From: Bidens hawaiensis
Lineage: Eukaryota; Streptophyta; Magnoliopsida; Asterales; Asteraceae
Assembly: GCA_021521415.1 (NCBI GenBank)
Contig: JAIQDT010000028.1
Span: 1,215,001 to 1,279,000 of the forward strand
Direction: 5' to 3'
Length of the DNA stretch: 64,000 bases
Part shown: in pieces, positions 44,301 through 55,944 of the stretch
Numbering within the stretch: the stretch's first letter is position 1
Layout: each line of letters begins with the position of its first letter
The notes under the pieces: model-generated
Databases searched by the model: none
Told to the model about the DNA's origin: nothing
What the model saw: the letters and a program-made list of their open reading frames with translations, nothing else
Made by a program: the position numbers and the translations under genes

Positions 44301-44583
44301 TATCTTTAGCAGTTTTGTGATGATTGACGGTTGTCAGTATTTCCCAAGACAGACCTAGCTTTAGCATAGATAGTGCTTTGTCATCTCTTTTCTTCATTTT
44401 TATCTCTACAGTGGCACTATTGTTTGCAGCAGTAGAAGCAATATAGTTTCCCTCTGTAATAGATGTCCAAAGTTCCGGGTCATTGTAGTTTACAGCGGCT
44501 TCAAAAAGCACCTTCCATTTGATAAAATTTTCTTGTCCAAGCAGTCTAGGAATTTTGTTGGTAGAAACTTCTTGGTCTTCCAT
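41391..44583 (-). pseudogene. E gag, long, with two zinc knuckles (broken)
   Basis: The ATG at 44581-44583 (MEDQEVSTNKIPRLLG) fits a Gag start better than upstream alternatives. Capsid-like part 43816-44583 (NFIKWKVLFEAAVNY, LKSVLQRFMVIVNDI). Then 43025-43627 with a knuckle (CYNCQQPGHFAREC) and an Asn/Gln-rich stretch. Then 41834-42994, coiled-coil-like and Lys/Ser-rich, with a second knuckle (CKKCDAYGHHTDSC). Then 41565-41789 and a Glu/Asp-rich end at TGA 41391-41393. Stops or frameshifts separate all four. It is over 1000 codons and would coat the RNA. Confidence 0.87.
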
Positions 44584-44677
44584 TTCAGTAGATCTGACTT
44601 TTGCAGCAGAGAAACAGAGTAAAGCTTCAAGTTTTTTCACAAACCTTCAGCCCCGTGGCCTTCAGCGAGCTTCCAAA

Positions 44678-44689
44678 GCTCTGATACCA
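44678..44689 (-). other. PBS of E, tRNA-iMet
   Basis: Minus-strand TGGTATCAGAGC, an exact initiator-Met primer site two bases from the 5' LTR. Confidence 0.92.
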
Positions 44690-44691
44690 CT

Positions 44692-45719
44692 TTTCAGGAC
44701 CGGGAGTCAGGTGCAAACCTTGGAAAGGTTGACAAGAACACACTGACTCAGTTACCCAAAAGCCTATTGAATATCCCGGCGGAATCAGGATATCCAACAA
44801 ATAGGAACGAAGGTGTGATGTTGTAGACACGAAATAATAACGGATAATCAATAAGAACACAAACAAAGACAAAGATTCACTATATTTAATATATCATTTA
44901 ATAGAACAGTGAAAGGAATGTCTAGGGTTTCGTATATGACGGCGGTGGCTGTACGAGGAAACAAATAGAATATTCTTTGGAATGTTTCCCGTATTGTGTG
45001 CGTCGTTATCCGTGCCCTAAATGGAAACCCTATTTATAGACCTTGACATTCCTTCTAGAATCCCGAATCATTACATAATGAAAGACAAAATAAATACAAG
45101 TGTGGGAGTCTTCGAGCAAGGTTTGTCTCTTGCTCGAGCAGACTCAGTATGCTAGGTATGCTCGATAAATGTCTTCGAGCATACTTTACTTAGAATATAT
45201 TCAGTGAAGATATTCTCCTCTAGCAAGCTTCATTCCTCTTGACCAATCCTTGCTTTGCTCGAACTAGTCCATCGAGCAAGCTTATTCTTCTTGATGTCTT
45301 CAGTCTTGTCCTTAGACTTATTGAACAATCTTTAGCATGCTCGGATGTAAATCTTGCTCGGGGAACTGAAATGTGCTCGAAGTCCTTGCTTTGAACACAT
45401 GACATCTTCGTATTGCATCCATGCTTGTCCCCATGTGCTCGACCATCCTGTGCTCGTAACACTTGGTTGAAACTTGTATGATCAAGTTGTTTGCTCGATT
45501 GGCAATCCATGCTCGATAGAAGAATACTCTTGCTCGTTGAAGTGTAGCTTGCTCGAAGCCTTAACACTTAGAAGAATCAACCACAAATGGTTCCGAAGAC
45601 CTTGCTCGAGGTAGTAAAACCATGCTCGATTGTCTAGGCTTGCTCAAAGTCCATACTTAGCCGTTTCCTGAGGAGGTTGAGAAGATTTCAATCTTCCTTA
45701 TAAAAAATCCGACCCAACA
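44692..45719 (-). repeat. 5' LTR of E
   Basis: 1028 bp. The terminal TG is mutated to TT at 44692; it ends GACCCAACA. About thirteen GCTCGA words plus GCTCGG/GCTCGT variants fill 45105-45640, upstream of the TATA box. It matches the left LTR with scattered substitutions. Confidence 0.93.
45030..45038 (-). promoter_or_regulatory. TATA box of E's LTR promoter
   Basis: Minus-strand TATAAATAG. Transcription would run leftwards through PBS, gag and pol. The word array lies about 70-610 bp upstream. Confidence 0.75.
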
Positions 45720-45724
45720 ACATG

Positions 45725-45787
45725 CTCAACAACTTCATCTACAATCTGTCCCTCTTCTACCACATCAGACTCATCAACCAAAATAGA
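45725..45787 (-). pseudogene. F aORF, upstream fragment beyond E
   Basis: Minus-strand translation ...DESDVVEEGQIVDEVVEH matches IEEGEIVEEDVEHEIPD of the C aORF and continues in frame across the E insertion site into 28511. It ends at 45787, where another LTR begins. Confidence 0.75.
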
Positions 45788-46564
45788 TGTCAGGTCAAAA
45801 CAAAAGATTGGAATCTTCTCAACCTCCACAGAATTTCCTAAGTGGAATTTGAGCAAGCTCAAGCAATCCAAGCATGGATTTTACTTCCTTGAGCAAGTTA
45901 TATAATCCGAGAAAGTTTATCATGAAGAAAACTTCTAAGTATTAGTTTTGATCAAGCTACACTTTGTCGAGCAAGGTTAGTTATTCTATCAAGCATGGTT
46001 CCAATCGAGCAAACCATTGATGTATCTTTGCTTAAACTAAGTTCCCGGGCAACTTAGTGGGTTGAGCATGGATTGAATAAAGAGGAATCTCATGCTTGCT
46101 AGTAGGGAGTCTATAAAATTATTCTAAGTATTTCTCCTAGCAAAGTACAATCTCGGGCATGCTATAGTACCCGAGTATACTCTGTTTGCTCAAATAATTC
46201 TAAGCCAAGATTGAAGAGATTCGAGCACAAACTTGCTTTTCATGGGATCTTGCCGAGCAAAGTTTGGTTTGATTGTGAAGATTGAAGCTTGCTTGAGGGG
46301 AATATTTTCACTGGAAAACATTTTAAGTAAACTCTGTGCGAAGTAATGTTCCGAGCATACTTAAAGACTACAAGGTCTGAGGAGCCTGCTAGACAAAGGA
46401 TGATGTCTGCTTGAATATCAGTTTTACACTTATATTATTTTTAGAATGTTTTTGTAATGATTAGGGTTTCTAGAAGGAGTGTCTTGTCCAATAAATAGAA
46501 TGATACATCTCATTCATGAGACACCTCTAACCAAGTACACTTTTCACCTGAAATTATTGTATTC
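45788..46564 (+). repeat. Diverged E-like LTR, plus orientation, truncated
   Basis: Starts TGTCAGGTC and matches the reverse complement of E's LTR: GATTGGAATCTTCTCAACCTCC near 45809, GAGCAAGC words, and TGTAATGATTAGGGTTTCTAG near 46456 followed by AATAAATAG. It is the only clearly plus-oriented retroelement part here. It ends at the inverted terminus of G, and no internal region follows. Confidence 0.7.
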
Positions 46565-49363
46565 TGTCACACCCCGACTAGCAAAAGCGGAAGCATAAAA
46601 CGAGAATGTATCATGCACCTCTGGTATCAACCACATTGTTTATAAAGGAACATTACAAACTAGTTTGCAATATTTTACATTGTTCTAACTTTCTTTACAA
46701 ACTAGGTGATACAAATCCAAACCAGCCCGTTAAGCTGCTTTACTTCTTACTAGCATACTTGCATCATTTTACCTAGCATTGATCACAAGTTCAACACGTA
46801 GCACATTAGCTTTCGAATCCAAATCAGTACACATGAAAAGCACGTTAAAACAGGTCAACTACTAGAGTTGGTGAGTTTCACGAGTTTCAAATTATGCGTA
46901 ATCACAAGTCATAGTCTGTATATACGCATGTAAATATGTATGTATGTAAGTACGTTTGCCAGTACGTTTGTTTGTATGTTTATGATGTAATTATGCTAAA
47001 CTACAGTGAAGCCTTGATTGTTCGTTGGTGTTGCGTGCCTCCATTTCCCACGCATGATCAACCATTTTGCCCCCCTGCCCACAACATGCCCCGAGTAGCT
47101 ATGTCTAACACTACATAGCGCTTTTGTATAATTATGGTCATGTGCAAATGGTGTTATGTCTCAGCAAACCGTCCTTGCTCCGTTTGAGTTTGTCAAACCA
47201 ATAGTACTATTCACAAGCCACCGGCTCGAAGTTAATTACTGGTTCGTGGGGACTTTTGTGTGTTAGCATTTAGATAATTCACATCGTCAAACAATTCCAA
47301 GTATATAGATATATATCAACATGCTTTTCACCCCAAAAGTTCGTAAAAGTAGTTCAAAAAGTGGGATCATGAAACTCCCGGTTTAGTCGGTATTCAACAC
47401 GGTATCAGATAGCGGTTCGTTCTGCTTGCTAGCACTAAAATCCTAAAATCAATATTCTAATAATATTAATAATTTAATATTATTATAATCTCCATACTAA
47501 AATGGGCTGCATAGCTAGTCTGGGTGTAGCTGTCACGACCAGAACATGTCAATTGTCTTAGATTGTGACGTTGTTCATTGTCTAATGTTTAAAACCGAAC
47601 TTGACTCAATTTCCCCGTTTCACCTGCTTGGCCAAGTAGATCGTTTACGCGTTTAGAAAACAGGCATGACCATATAAACTCCGGTAAACATGTTGGTGGA
47701 TAAAATGAATAAATTTATAAAGAGAAATCATAGATTAGATGTCTGGATTCGCCACGAAGCTCATCTCCGTTTATTCAATCTGGTTTGGAGAAAGCGTGCA
47801 CAATCCATCCGAACTGTCTGGATTTCTCACAAGCAATTTGGTTATACTCAATTAATCCAAAAATATTATTTTCGATCACTCTTGATTTTCTAATATTTCA
47901 ACAGATTCGTTAATCACAAACCTGTCATTTTTATCATAACTGAATTTGTTTAACTTTCAAATAGGCACAATTAATTATCTATTTATCATTAAATTATGAA
48001 AATTTATACCCTTACCACGTAAAATATGTAGATTTTTAGAAAAATATTTCTGGAATTATTTACTAGTTTATTAATTTATAAAAAAAATTCATTTTATATG
48101 CAAAATTTGACCCGTAAATCGTCTGTTTATACCAAACGATATCCGAAAAATCCGACAATATTTTTTTGTGATTCAAATATCTCCCAAAATAGCATGTGAA
48201 ATTTCCAAAACCTAACAATCTGGCCAAGTTACCTTTTCGAGCCGAAAACGACTATAAAAACTCGAATAAAAGCGAATCCAGAAAACATAGCTAGGCTTCT
48301 TCAAATGAGCCCAAATTTTGAATGTGATCATATTATGCCATACTTGAGTTCTCCATAATCACTTCATAAATTTTCAAGCTACGTATTTTCCCAAATAAAC
48401 GTCCACAAACAGTAATAAATTCACCAAATATTTTCGAATTATCGAAAAATTACCAAATTTGGACAGAGACTCATTCATATGGCCTCTGATGTACCTGCAA
48501 AGTTTCACCACCAACAAACAAGCACGTCAAAATCAAATCCTAAACAACCCCTAAACGAGTGTTTCGGTAATACCTTTACATTTTTTGACTGTTTCAACCC
48601 TTTTCTCACTTTTTCGGGTTCTTGGCCTTCTAGCTAGAGTAACTACAGGTCCTATATCACAAAACCAAGCATGTATCAACAAAATTCTAGCCTTGAAACA
48701 TAGGACTTCGGTTAGGGTTTTAAACTGAACTTTTGAACCGTAAAAACGCGATTTAAACACACTATTCTGTGTTTATGGCCCAAAAAACTTATCAATTCAG
48801 ATTCCTAACCATGTGTAGGATCAAAACATGTTTTTGGAAAATTTTTTAGGGTTTTTGTATTGTTAGGATTGATTTTTGATAATTGAAGTTCAAGTTTTTT
48901 GTAATAGAACCATATTAAACAAGCACTAATTATCAAAAATGATTATAATACCTTGAATGTTTGTGTTTGTGAGAAAGAGGATAACTTTTGGTCTAGGTTT
49001 TCGTTGAATGATGTGGAAATAATATCTCACATGTTACTTAAAAGTGAAGAAAGATTAGGGGGGGAGGGAAGTCCTCCTTGGCGGCCGCAAGGAAAGGAGG
49101 TCCCCCTTTGCCCTCTTTAGTTTAATTTGCCTCGTTTTGTGTGCCGTACCCGAAATCCTAAGTCCAAATTTATTTCGGGTTTGATTTTTGGTGAGAAAAA
49201 TATATCGGGTACGACAAACATCGCGAAACGAGTGTTTTTCGGCTAATTTCTTGTAAATTTATAAAAACATACCATTTGTTTGTAAAAATCTAAAATATTT
49301 TCATGGATCGCTTAAAACATTCCAAATAAATGTTTTGTAATTATTTTTCGGTTTAACGAATGA

Positions 49364-49850
49364 GAGTCCCATCTCAAGCAGCATGCCTCATTCTATTCAC
49401 CTGCGTGCATACTAAAAGTCAGCTACACTGAGTGAGTTCTAGTTAATCAGTTAACATACATTACATTCATATTCTTGCTTATAGGTGTCCGAAGATACAT
49501 ATTTCATACTTACAAATATTTCTTTCATACATAATTACATACATGCATAAGTACTTACATACTTTCTTTCATATTTCCTTATAGTATAACATAAGCTATT
49601 CTATCTCTACCATCTCAGATATTATTTGGGTCTATTCCCTTTTGTCATAGATATTATTAGGGTCTGCTCCCTTCTATCACGGATATTATTAGGTTCTGCT
49701 CCCTTCTGTCTCATATATTATTAGGGTTTGGTCCCTTCTGTCTCAGATATTATTAGGGTCTGGTCCCTTCTATCTCAGATATTATTAGGGTCTGGTCCGT
49801 TTGCCTCGAATAACCATACAACCATACATGTCTCTTCAATCAACCAAACA
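49364..49850. repeat. Uninterrupted copy of the H LTR segment
   Basis: Matches 508-697, 8624-8828 and 16875-16960 in one continuous run. It includes the motif around CAGTTAACATACATTACATTC and the minisatellite, and lacks elements A and B. Confidence 0.88.
49617..49808. repeat. 32-bp tandem array, six units
   Basis: Six imperfect 32-bp units of AGATATTATTAGGGTCTGGT plus CCCTTCTGTCTC. H has the same number once B is removed. Confidence 0.92.
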
Positions 49851-50119
49851 TGGGTTTTATTATCACGTCTATTTAAAACACAATTCAATTTATGTTTATG
49901 TGTGATTATCGCTTGACCTATGACTATGCTCTATGTGTTTAAGTGTATTATTTTTGTTAGTAGGTATCTCATTCTCATCTATTATCATCTAGTATGATCA
50001 TACACTTACTCAAGTACGTTGACTTTGTATTAATAGGAATAGGGCCACATATATTTAGTTGTTTACATTTTCATAAGAATTGTAATGCTCACCATTTACA
50101 TATGAATTGTGATTTACCT

Positions 50120-50122
<3 letters not shown>

Positions 50123-50178
<56 letters not shown>
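50123..50178. repeat. (TA)n microsatellite
   Basis: About 28 TA units in AT-rich DNA. Confidence 0.97.
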
Positions 50179-50179
<1 letters not shown>

Positions 50180-50470
50180 TTCAACTTATGTATTCTCACC
50201 AACATTCGCGTGGGAAAACTCTATTTTTATACATGCTAACGGTTCAAGTATTTGATGTTATCAAGATCGAAAATAGTTAGTTTGGACTTGGGTATTTATT
50301 TAAAAATATAAACATATGATGTAATTGATTCAATTATTGTAATTGTGTACTTTTTTTCAATGTTAACGAATTAAGTAATTATTATCGCTTTAATTAGTGT
50401 CTTTTGAGTTACAGTCCGATCAATATGTTACGCCCCAGCATGTTCCGTCGCCTTTAGCCGAGGTGTGACA

Positions 50471-51274
50471 ATTGCTCTCAATCTTGAAGTTTCGAACTTA
50501 ATCTATTCTGATATTTTGCCAACAAAAGCGTCATTTATGTATATTATTCTTGAACTCAATGTTGTATCGACTTGGTTATATTTTGTTAGTTCAAATCACC
50601 CAGCTATTCTCGACCCCCCCCCCCCCAATATTCCATTTATTTATTGTGATGTTCATGAACTTAATGTTTTCATTCATTATTTTTTTTTAATTTATGTTAC
50701 TCTAAAGTTTCGTTTATTCATTTTAACTTCGATAGTTGCGTTTTTTCGTATTAAACCTCAATAACATTGTTTATATCGTTTCAATCTTAATAACATTGTT
50801 TATATCTTTCTAAACCCCAATAGCGTCGTTTATTTTGTTTAAACTTCAATAGTTCAATTTATTTATTTTTACCTAAGATTTTCACGTAATCCTTGACCTC
50901 AAGGGTTTTTTATGTATTTTTGTTAGTTTTGATCAATATATTTCATTGTTCTTGATTCTTAGTTTTCATATAAGAATTTATTTATTTATCTTAAAACCCA
51001 CACAATTGGACATAATATGTAGACCATCCAACGATAAAGGCAATTGCAGGTCGACACCTAATTATCAAAGTCATCGCATGGAAAACATAACAAGTACGGT
51101 TGTGTGGAATAACTCGGAACTTGGAATGATTTTGGGAAACGAGACAAATGCAGTATGATAAGGGCATGGTGGATACGCCACTGATTATATATATAAGTGC
51201 CCTTACCATACATCCCATTTTGTGACGTTTTTCAGGTCATTCAAAGATCAGTGTTATTAATTTATTTATTTTTC

Positions 51275-51333
<59 letters not shown>

Positions 51334-52508
51334 GTTAAAATTTTTAACACCTCCATGTAGTAGTTGTATTTTTTTCAAATTATTTTTAATTTATTTTTGG
51401 GACGAAATTCTAAAAGTTGTGAATCTGTGACATTCGTTATTTTTAAAAACCGAAAAAACCGACCCATTTTAAAATTTCGACACATTTCGGGTCTTCATTT
51501 ATTAATAAAATGGTGAATTGTTTTTGTACTTATGTTCATGATGTTGTTTATGTTTATAATGTTAATTTAATTCTAAGTATTACATCTTATTTCATTCATC
51601 AATTGAGTCAAAGACATTTAATTGGTCATAATAATTGATTAGTTAATCAAAATCCATGATTTCAAGCATTATGACTAGCATCTTTGACTAGTCATCAAAT
51701 TAACTCACTTTGACCTTGTTATTAACGATTTTAAGCCTATATAAAGCTCACTCATTCTCTACAATTTCTTTGCGCAACCAATTTACACTCAAAATCATCC
51801 AAGCTTGTCAATTTTTCTCAAGTCTCAAGTTTGACTTTCAAAAGTCAACTTCTCAATAATTATTATTTGCTTTTTCTTTTGTGATTCAATACCCAGGTAA
51901 TATTTATTTCTTGTTGTTACACATAATGGCCGTTTCCATGATGACAACATAAACAACATTTAGGGCACGTATCATTCTTCGTAATCGGCTCGCTTATGTT
52001 CGGTTTATGAATTTTATGTTTAAAAGTCAACTTTTATTTTCACAAACTAATAATCAAGAACAAACATTTTTTTATCGTATACTTCATATTTTTCAAATAA
52101 TGTTAGGCACAAACCCGACTCAAAAACCGGGTTCTTGTCCGACCAAAAAAACGAACCGCTCGTTAAACTACTTTTCTTAATTAATTGCTCAGTTGGAACA
52201 AACTGGACTCACCTAAATTAACTAATAATTATGTTAACCCGTTTATTTTTCTAAAACTAAAATAAATTAACTTAACAAATCAAATAAACAAAAACCTTTT
52301 TAATAAACCCAAAATACTTTTTTCTTTATAAATTGTTTTGTCATAAACCGAACGATCTCGCCAAATTATTTTCTTTACGCAACTTCTTTTTAAGACTAGC
52401 TATTTATTTATCTAGGGTTGTTCGTTGAACCGAACTTTGTCGGATCACTCGCTTAAAGGCATTTTTCGCTCTCGACTTGCTTACTTAACAAGTGAATTTT
52501 TCATAAAC
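50471..52508. other. AT-rich intergenic DNA
   Basis: About 2 kb without a recognised element. It contains a C run (about 50613-50626), repeated TTGTTTATATCGTTTCAATCTT-like phrases near 50765-50830, and an (AT)n run at 51280-51330. Short frames here have no homology I recognise. It ends at the LTR of C. Confidence 0.6.
51280..51330. repeat. (AT)n microsatellite
   Basis: About 25 AT units. Confidence 0.97.
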
Positions 52509-52750
52509 TGTAGGTTCCCTGGACGGATCACACGAGATATCCCGATATACATAGGTGCGGAATCCCTGTGTAGATCGTTACGGACGTAGAATATAAGCTC
52601 ACGAACACACGAACACGATACGAACAAGCCCACGTTATATTAATAACTCGAACCGTGTTACTTACAGATTCTCGACCATACGTCAATAGACTCACTGAAA
52701 TACACGTAAACTGAACTACTCGATCAACCCCTAAACAGTAAACCCGAAGC

Positions 52751-52760
52751 CTATATAAAT
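52751..52760 (-). promoter_or_regulatory. TATA-like element of C's LTR
   Basis: Minus-strand ATTTATATAG, immediately downstream of the word array (nearest word 6 bp away). It occupies the same position as TATATA in B. Its match to a TATA box is moderate. Confidence 0.5.
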
Positions 52761-52765
52761 ACACG

Positions 52766-52935
52766 ACAACTTCGCCTCAGGCGAAGTTGTCCATAACTTC
52801 GCTCGTTCAACAAGTTCGCCTAGGCGAACTTGTCAACAACTTCGCTTGGTTAACAAGTTCGCCTAAGCGAACTTGTCAACAACTTCGCTTGGTTAACAAG
52901 TTCGCCTAAGCGAACTTGTCAACAACTTCGCTTTT
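52766..52935. repeat. GCGAAGTT/AAGTTCGCC array in the U3 of C's LTR
   Basis: Contains a perfect inverted repeat with 12-bp arms and a 1-base centre (52766-52790), a perfect 24-bp palindrome (52810-52833), and two identical 43-bp tandem units (52834-52876, 52877-52919). Words occur on both strands. It lies directly upstream of the TATA-like element. Confidence 0.93.
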
Positions 52936-53014
52936 ACAAACAAATACACAAACAATATTACAGACTCGATTACAGACATTAGACATATGAACTACTGACA
53001 TCTATGCACCAACA

Positions 53015-53029
53015 GACTCCCCCTTGGCA
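53015..53029 (-). other. Polypurine tract of C
   Basis: Minus-strand TGCCAAGGGGGAGTC, identical to that of B, abutting the 3' LTR. Confidence 0.9.
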
Positions 53030-53078
53030 GTAGCTTCATATCTTGATCTTTCAGCTCTTGTCTCGTAATCCTGTATCT

Positions 53079-55904
53079 TCACGCGTGCACTCCTTCTCTA
53101 ACACATACCGTGACTACTCGCTGATATTTCCTTGCTTCATCCTTCCAAGCAGGAATATAGAATATCTTCTTTTCATTCAACACTTGCAGATCAGCTTTCG
53201 ATAAGTTAACAAGATGCATCGGATCATACACCCTCAGCACTTCTTGTTCATCTTCGTCTTCCATCACGGCTTCAGCAGTCTGGCAATCAACGTACCACCA
53301 TTTTAGATTCATCAACACATCTTGAGGCATAGTCTTCATTGGAACCTCCTTGATGCATCGGATCGGTTTGTACTTCATCACCATCCATGGCTTGCCATCT
53401 GCTCTCAATCCCCTTTCTGTATCCTCCACGAGCTTTCCCTTCTGTGGCTTTAATAGTTCAAACTTCTTTTCTTTTATGCTTTCTTTCCACACAATCTTCT
53501 CAATCACTCTCGCCATATTGTTGTCACTTCTATTTATCAGGCCCAACCTGGCCAAATCCTTCACCTCACATTCCGGCAACGTATTGAGAGATCTCAACAT
53601 TCTCTTGAAGTATTGAATACCATCATAACGCTTCACCACAAACAACTTCATCTGTTCATCATAAATCCAACAGATAATTCTCTTCTTCGACTCAGCATAG
53701 CCTTTGATGTTATAACTCTTCTTGAACATGGCTGGAACAGCAGGCTTCTTGGTCTTAATAAACCAATGAGCACAGCCTTCCTTCCACCTAGGCTGCTCCT
53801 CCCACTCAGTCTCATCCATCTCAGCACCCATGTCGGCTTTCTCAACATCAGGGATCTCGTGTTCAACGTCTTCTTCTACTATCTCCCCCTCTTCTATCCC
53901 ATCTTCAATCACAATCTGCTCACCGATCTTCTCAATCATATCACTCGGCAGCACATCTTCATCAAACAGCACATCGTCGCTGAACATATCATCGTCAAGC
54001 TCTTTCAGCGCATCAATCACGTCATCCTCAACTAACACCACATCATCACCACCAGCCGCGTCGGTAGACTCCCCCTCAGCTGTGGAAGTACTAAGAGCTT
54101 GAGAAGTTCTTGGCAGCTCACCACCTGCATCTTTCGATGCATTGGGATCATCGTCTCGGTCGTTTCTCTTCTTCGTTCTGAGCTCGTCGCCCTTACAGCT
54201 CATCTCCCCCTGAGATGCCAAGAACTCCTTCAAGGCATCTATAACTTTCCCATGCTCAACCAGGAGGGATGCCTGTAGTTGATTTGCTTCCACTAGACTT
54301 TGAATAGTCTTCGATTGCTCTGCCACGATCCGCTCTAGTGAAGCTATTCTCTCTGAATCTGAAGTAGGCGAAGGCGAGACACCAGAAGCAGGCGTAACCG
54401 CAGGTGGTACCATACCTGATAACCCTGCAGCAGTAACGACCGTTGACTCCACAAAACGTGCAGCTACCACCGACTGAGTAAGCGTTGGAGGCGGTAGAGA
54501 CACGATCTCCGGAGTCGACGTCTGGATAGCAGTGGTGGATGGAATGCCAGCCGTTGATGTAGCCACCACGGGAACATCCGCAGCGCTTGTACTTGTCACC
54601 TGTACAGAAGAAGGAACAATGGACATACCAGACAGTGCGGCCGGAGCAAAACGTACAGTCATTGAAGTCTCTCCAGCTCCCATGCCAGCACCTGTCCTCT
54701 CCCGTCTTGATCTTCTTTTCAGCTTATGTATGTCTTCTTCCTCTTCCGACTCATCATCATCCTCCGTTCTCTTCCTCTTCCCTATCAATCTCCCTCGAGA
54801 CACCATCAACCGTCTCCCCTCATTCATAATCTCATCTAAATCGGAGTCAGCCATCGACGTAGCTGCTCTAGTCATACTCACACCCAAACCTTGTGCAGCC
54901 GAGACCTGCACCTCTTCAACGTGATCCATATCAAAATAACCTTGACCTCCAAAAACAGCGTCAAGATAAATATCCTCTGCAGCAGACACAACAGGCACAG
55001 CAGGAGCAGGAACAGCTTGGGTTGCTCTTGCCTGTCGCGGTTGAGGATCTCTAAACTCGTCCCCACCAGCAGGAACATACTCTGGGTTGATTAAAAACCC
55101 AAACAGAGGAGTATGCCTGGGACGACGTTCAGGGTTGCTCCTCGCACTCGACGTGCGGCATTGAGCAAAGATACGTTTGCTCACCGATTCCACGTATCTT
55201 ATCGGGCGTCTCTGAGGTAGAGTCGGAGCGACATGGTTCAAAATCATCTAGATGAACCGTGGGTACATGATGAACCGCTCCCGAGACATCGCCCTCCTCT
55301 GCCTATTAATCTCGTAGAAGACCATTTGACTGAAGCTATAACGTTTGTTATAGGTCAGTGCAGTCATTGCAGACTGCATGGTCGCACCCATACCATCCGT
55401 GCCCGCCTTCCTCCCAGACATGCAAACTATCATAACGTGCATGAGGAAGCGCCACTAATCTAGAAGGAAACCCTTCCTCCTCTGGGTATCTCCTAATGGA
55501 CCAGAGTAGCCCATTCGGAGAAACGCTCCATCACGAAAGGGAGCTACGAACTCTGTAGGATCATCCCTAGTCTCTTCACCAAACCTTAATGCCACCCGGA
55601 TCTGTTCAGAATTGAACTGAACTTGTTGATTGTTCACCGTCGCTCTCATGACCGGGGGCTCAACCCGACAGTCGTATTCGACCGTCTGCCAGAAGTCTTC
55701 GATATTCGGTAGAGATATCGGCAGAGTGTTTGTTATCGCATGAAAAATCCTCGAGCGCAGGAGAAAGGTTATGATCTCACGGTAATCGTCCACACCGCTC
55801 GCCTCCGGGTCAAGTGTAATGTACATATTGTGACCCGGGAAAAATTGTCTCTGATTGTCACCATCATCTCCTCCTGCACCTCCAGCACCAGCTACCGCAG
55901 CCAT
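53079..55904 (-). pseudogene. C aORF, 941 codons, two in-frame TAG stops
   Basis: Starts at ATG 55902-55904 (MAAVAGAGGAGG). The N-terminal domain (about residues 25-225) is similar to the E aORF. TAG at codon 150 (55455-55457) and codon 219 (55248-55250) interrupt it, but the frame continues across both. Residues about 375-401 are basic (GKRKR...KLKRRSRR), like a bipartite nuclear signal. Residues 517-564 form a coiled coil (ASLERIVAEQSKTIQSLVEA). 619-694 are acidic. 699-941 are the conserved domain shared with B and F (WEEQPRWKEG, FKKSYNIKGYAESKK, RYDGIQYFKR, LLKPQKGKLVED, WWYVD, YDPMHLVNL). No signal peptide or membrane helix, so an envelope role is unlikely. A nuclear, self-associating, possibly DNA-binding protein is an inference. 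It has its own upstream TATA box. Confidence 0.85.
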
Positions 55905-55944
55905 ATCTGTAACAAACTAACCAAGTTAGAACGACACAAAGACA

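Larger units (their letters stand above)
28517..45719 (-). mobile_element. Copia retrotransposon E, 17.2 kb, aORF family
   Basis: Minus-strand element with LTRs 28517-29955 and 44692-45719 and target duplication ACATG (28512-28516, 45720-45724). In order: gag (41391-44583), pol (about 37925-41373), a 3.1-kb spacer with TGCTCGA arrays, and a fragmented aORF (30188-34794). The size is exceptional for copia; long elements with an ORF after pol recall SIRE/Maximus, but I infer the lineage only loosely. Each module has stops and frameshifts. It is inserted in F's aORF. Confidence 0.93.
46565..50470. mobile_element. Composite repeat G with inverted TGTCACACC ends
   Basis: Left end TGTCACACCCCGACTA (46565), right end TAGCCGAGGTGTGACA (50470); the two are inverted with two mismatches over 16 bases. 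No coding region is recognised. 49364-49850 is the H-type LTR segment; 46565-49363 resembles another gypsy LTR (GGCGGAAGC-like start, TATA-like DNA). No target duplication is evident. It may be two LTRs end to end, or a single large TIR element. Confidence 0.45.
52509..53014 (-). repeat. 3' LTR of C
   Basis: 506 bp, TGTAGGTTCCC...GCACCAACA. Related to the 401-bp LTR of B but longer because of word-array repeats. The possible target duplication TAAAC (52504-52508) cannot be checked, as the other end is outside. Confidence 0.92.

Noticed and set aside
49617..49808. CRISPR-like array
   Set aside because: The 32-bp units are contiguous, with no unique spacers and no cas genes, in plant retroelement DNA; it is a minisatellite.
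50465..50764. Possible small host gene in the AT-rich region
   Set aside because: Low-complexity hydrophobic frame across a C run, with no homology or signals.
53079..55904. Envelope gene for the ORF after pol
   Set aside because: No signal peptide, membrane helix or cleavage motif is visible; basic, coiled-coil and acidic parts point to a nuclear or scaffold protein.
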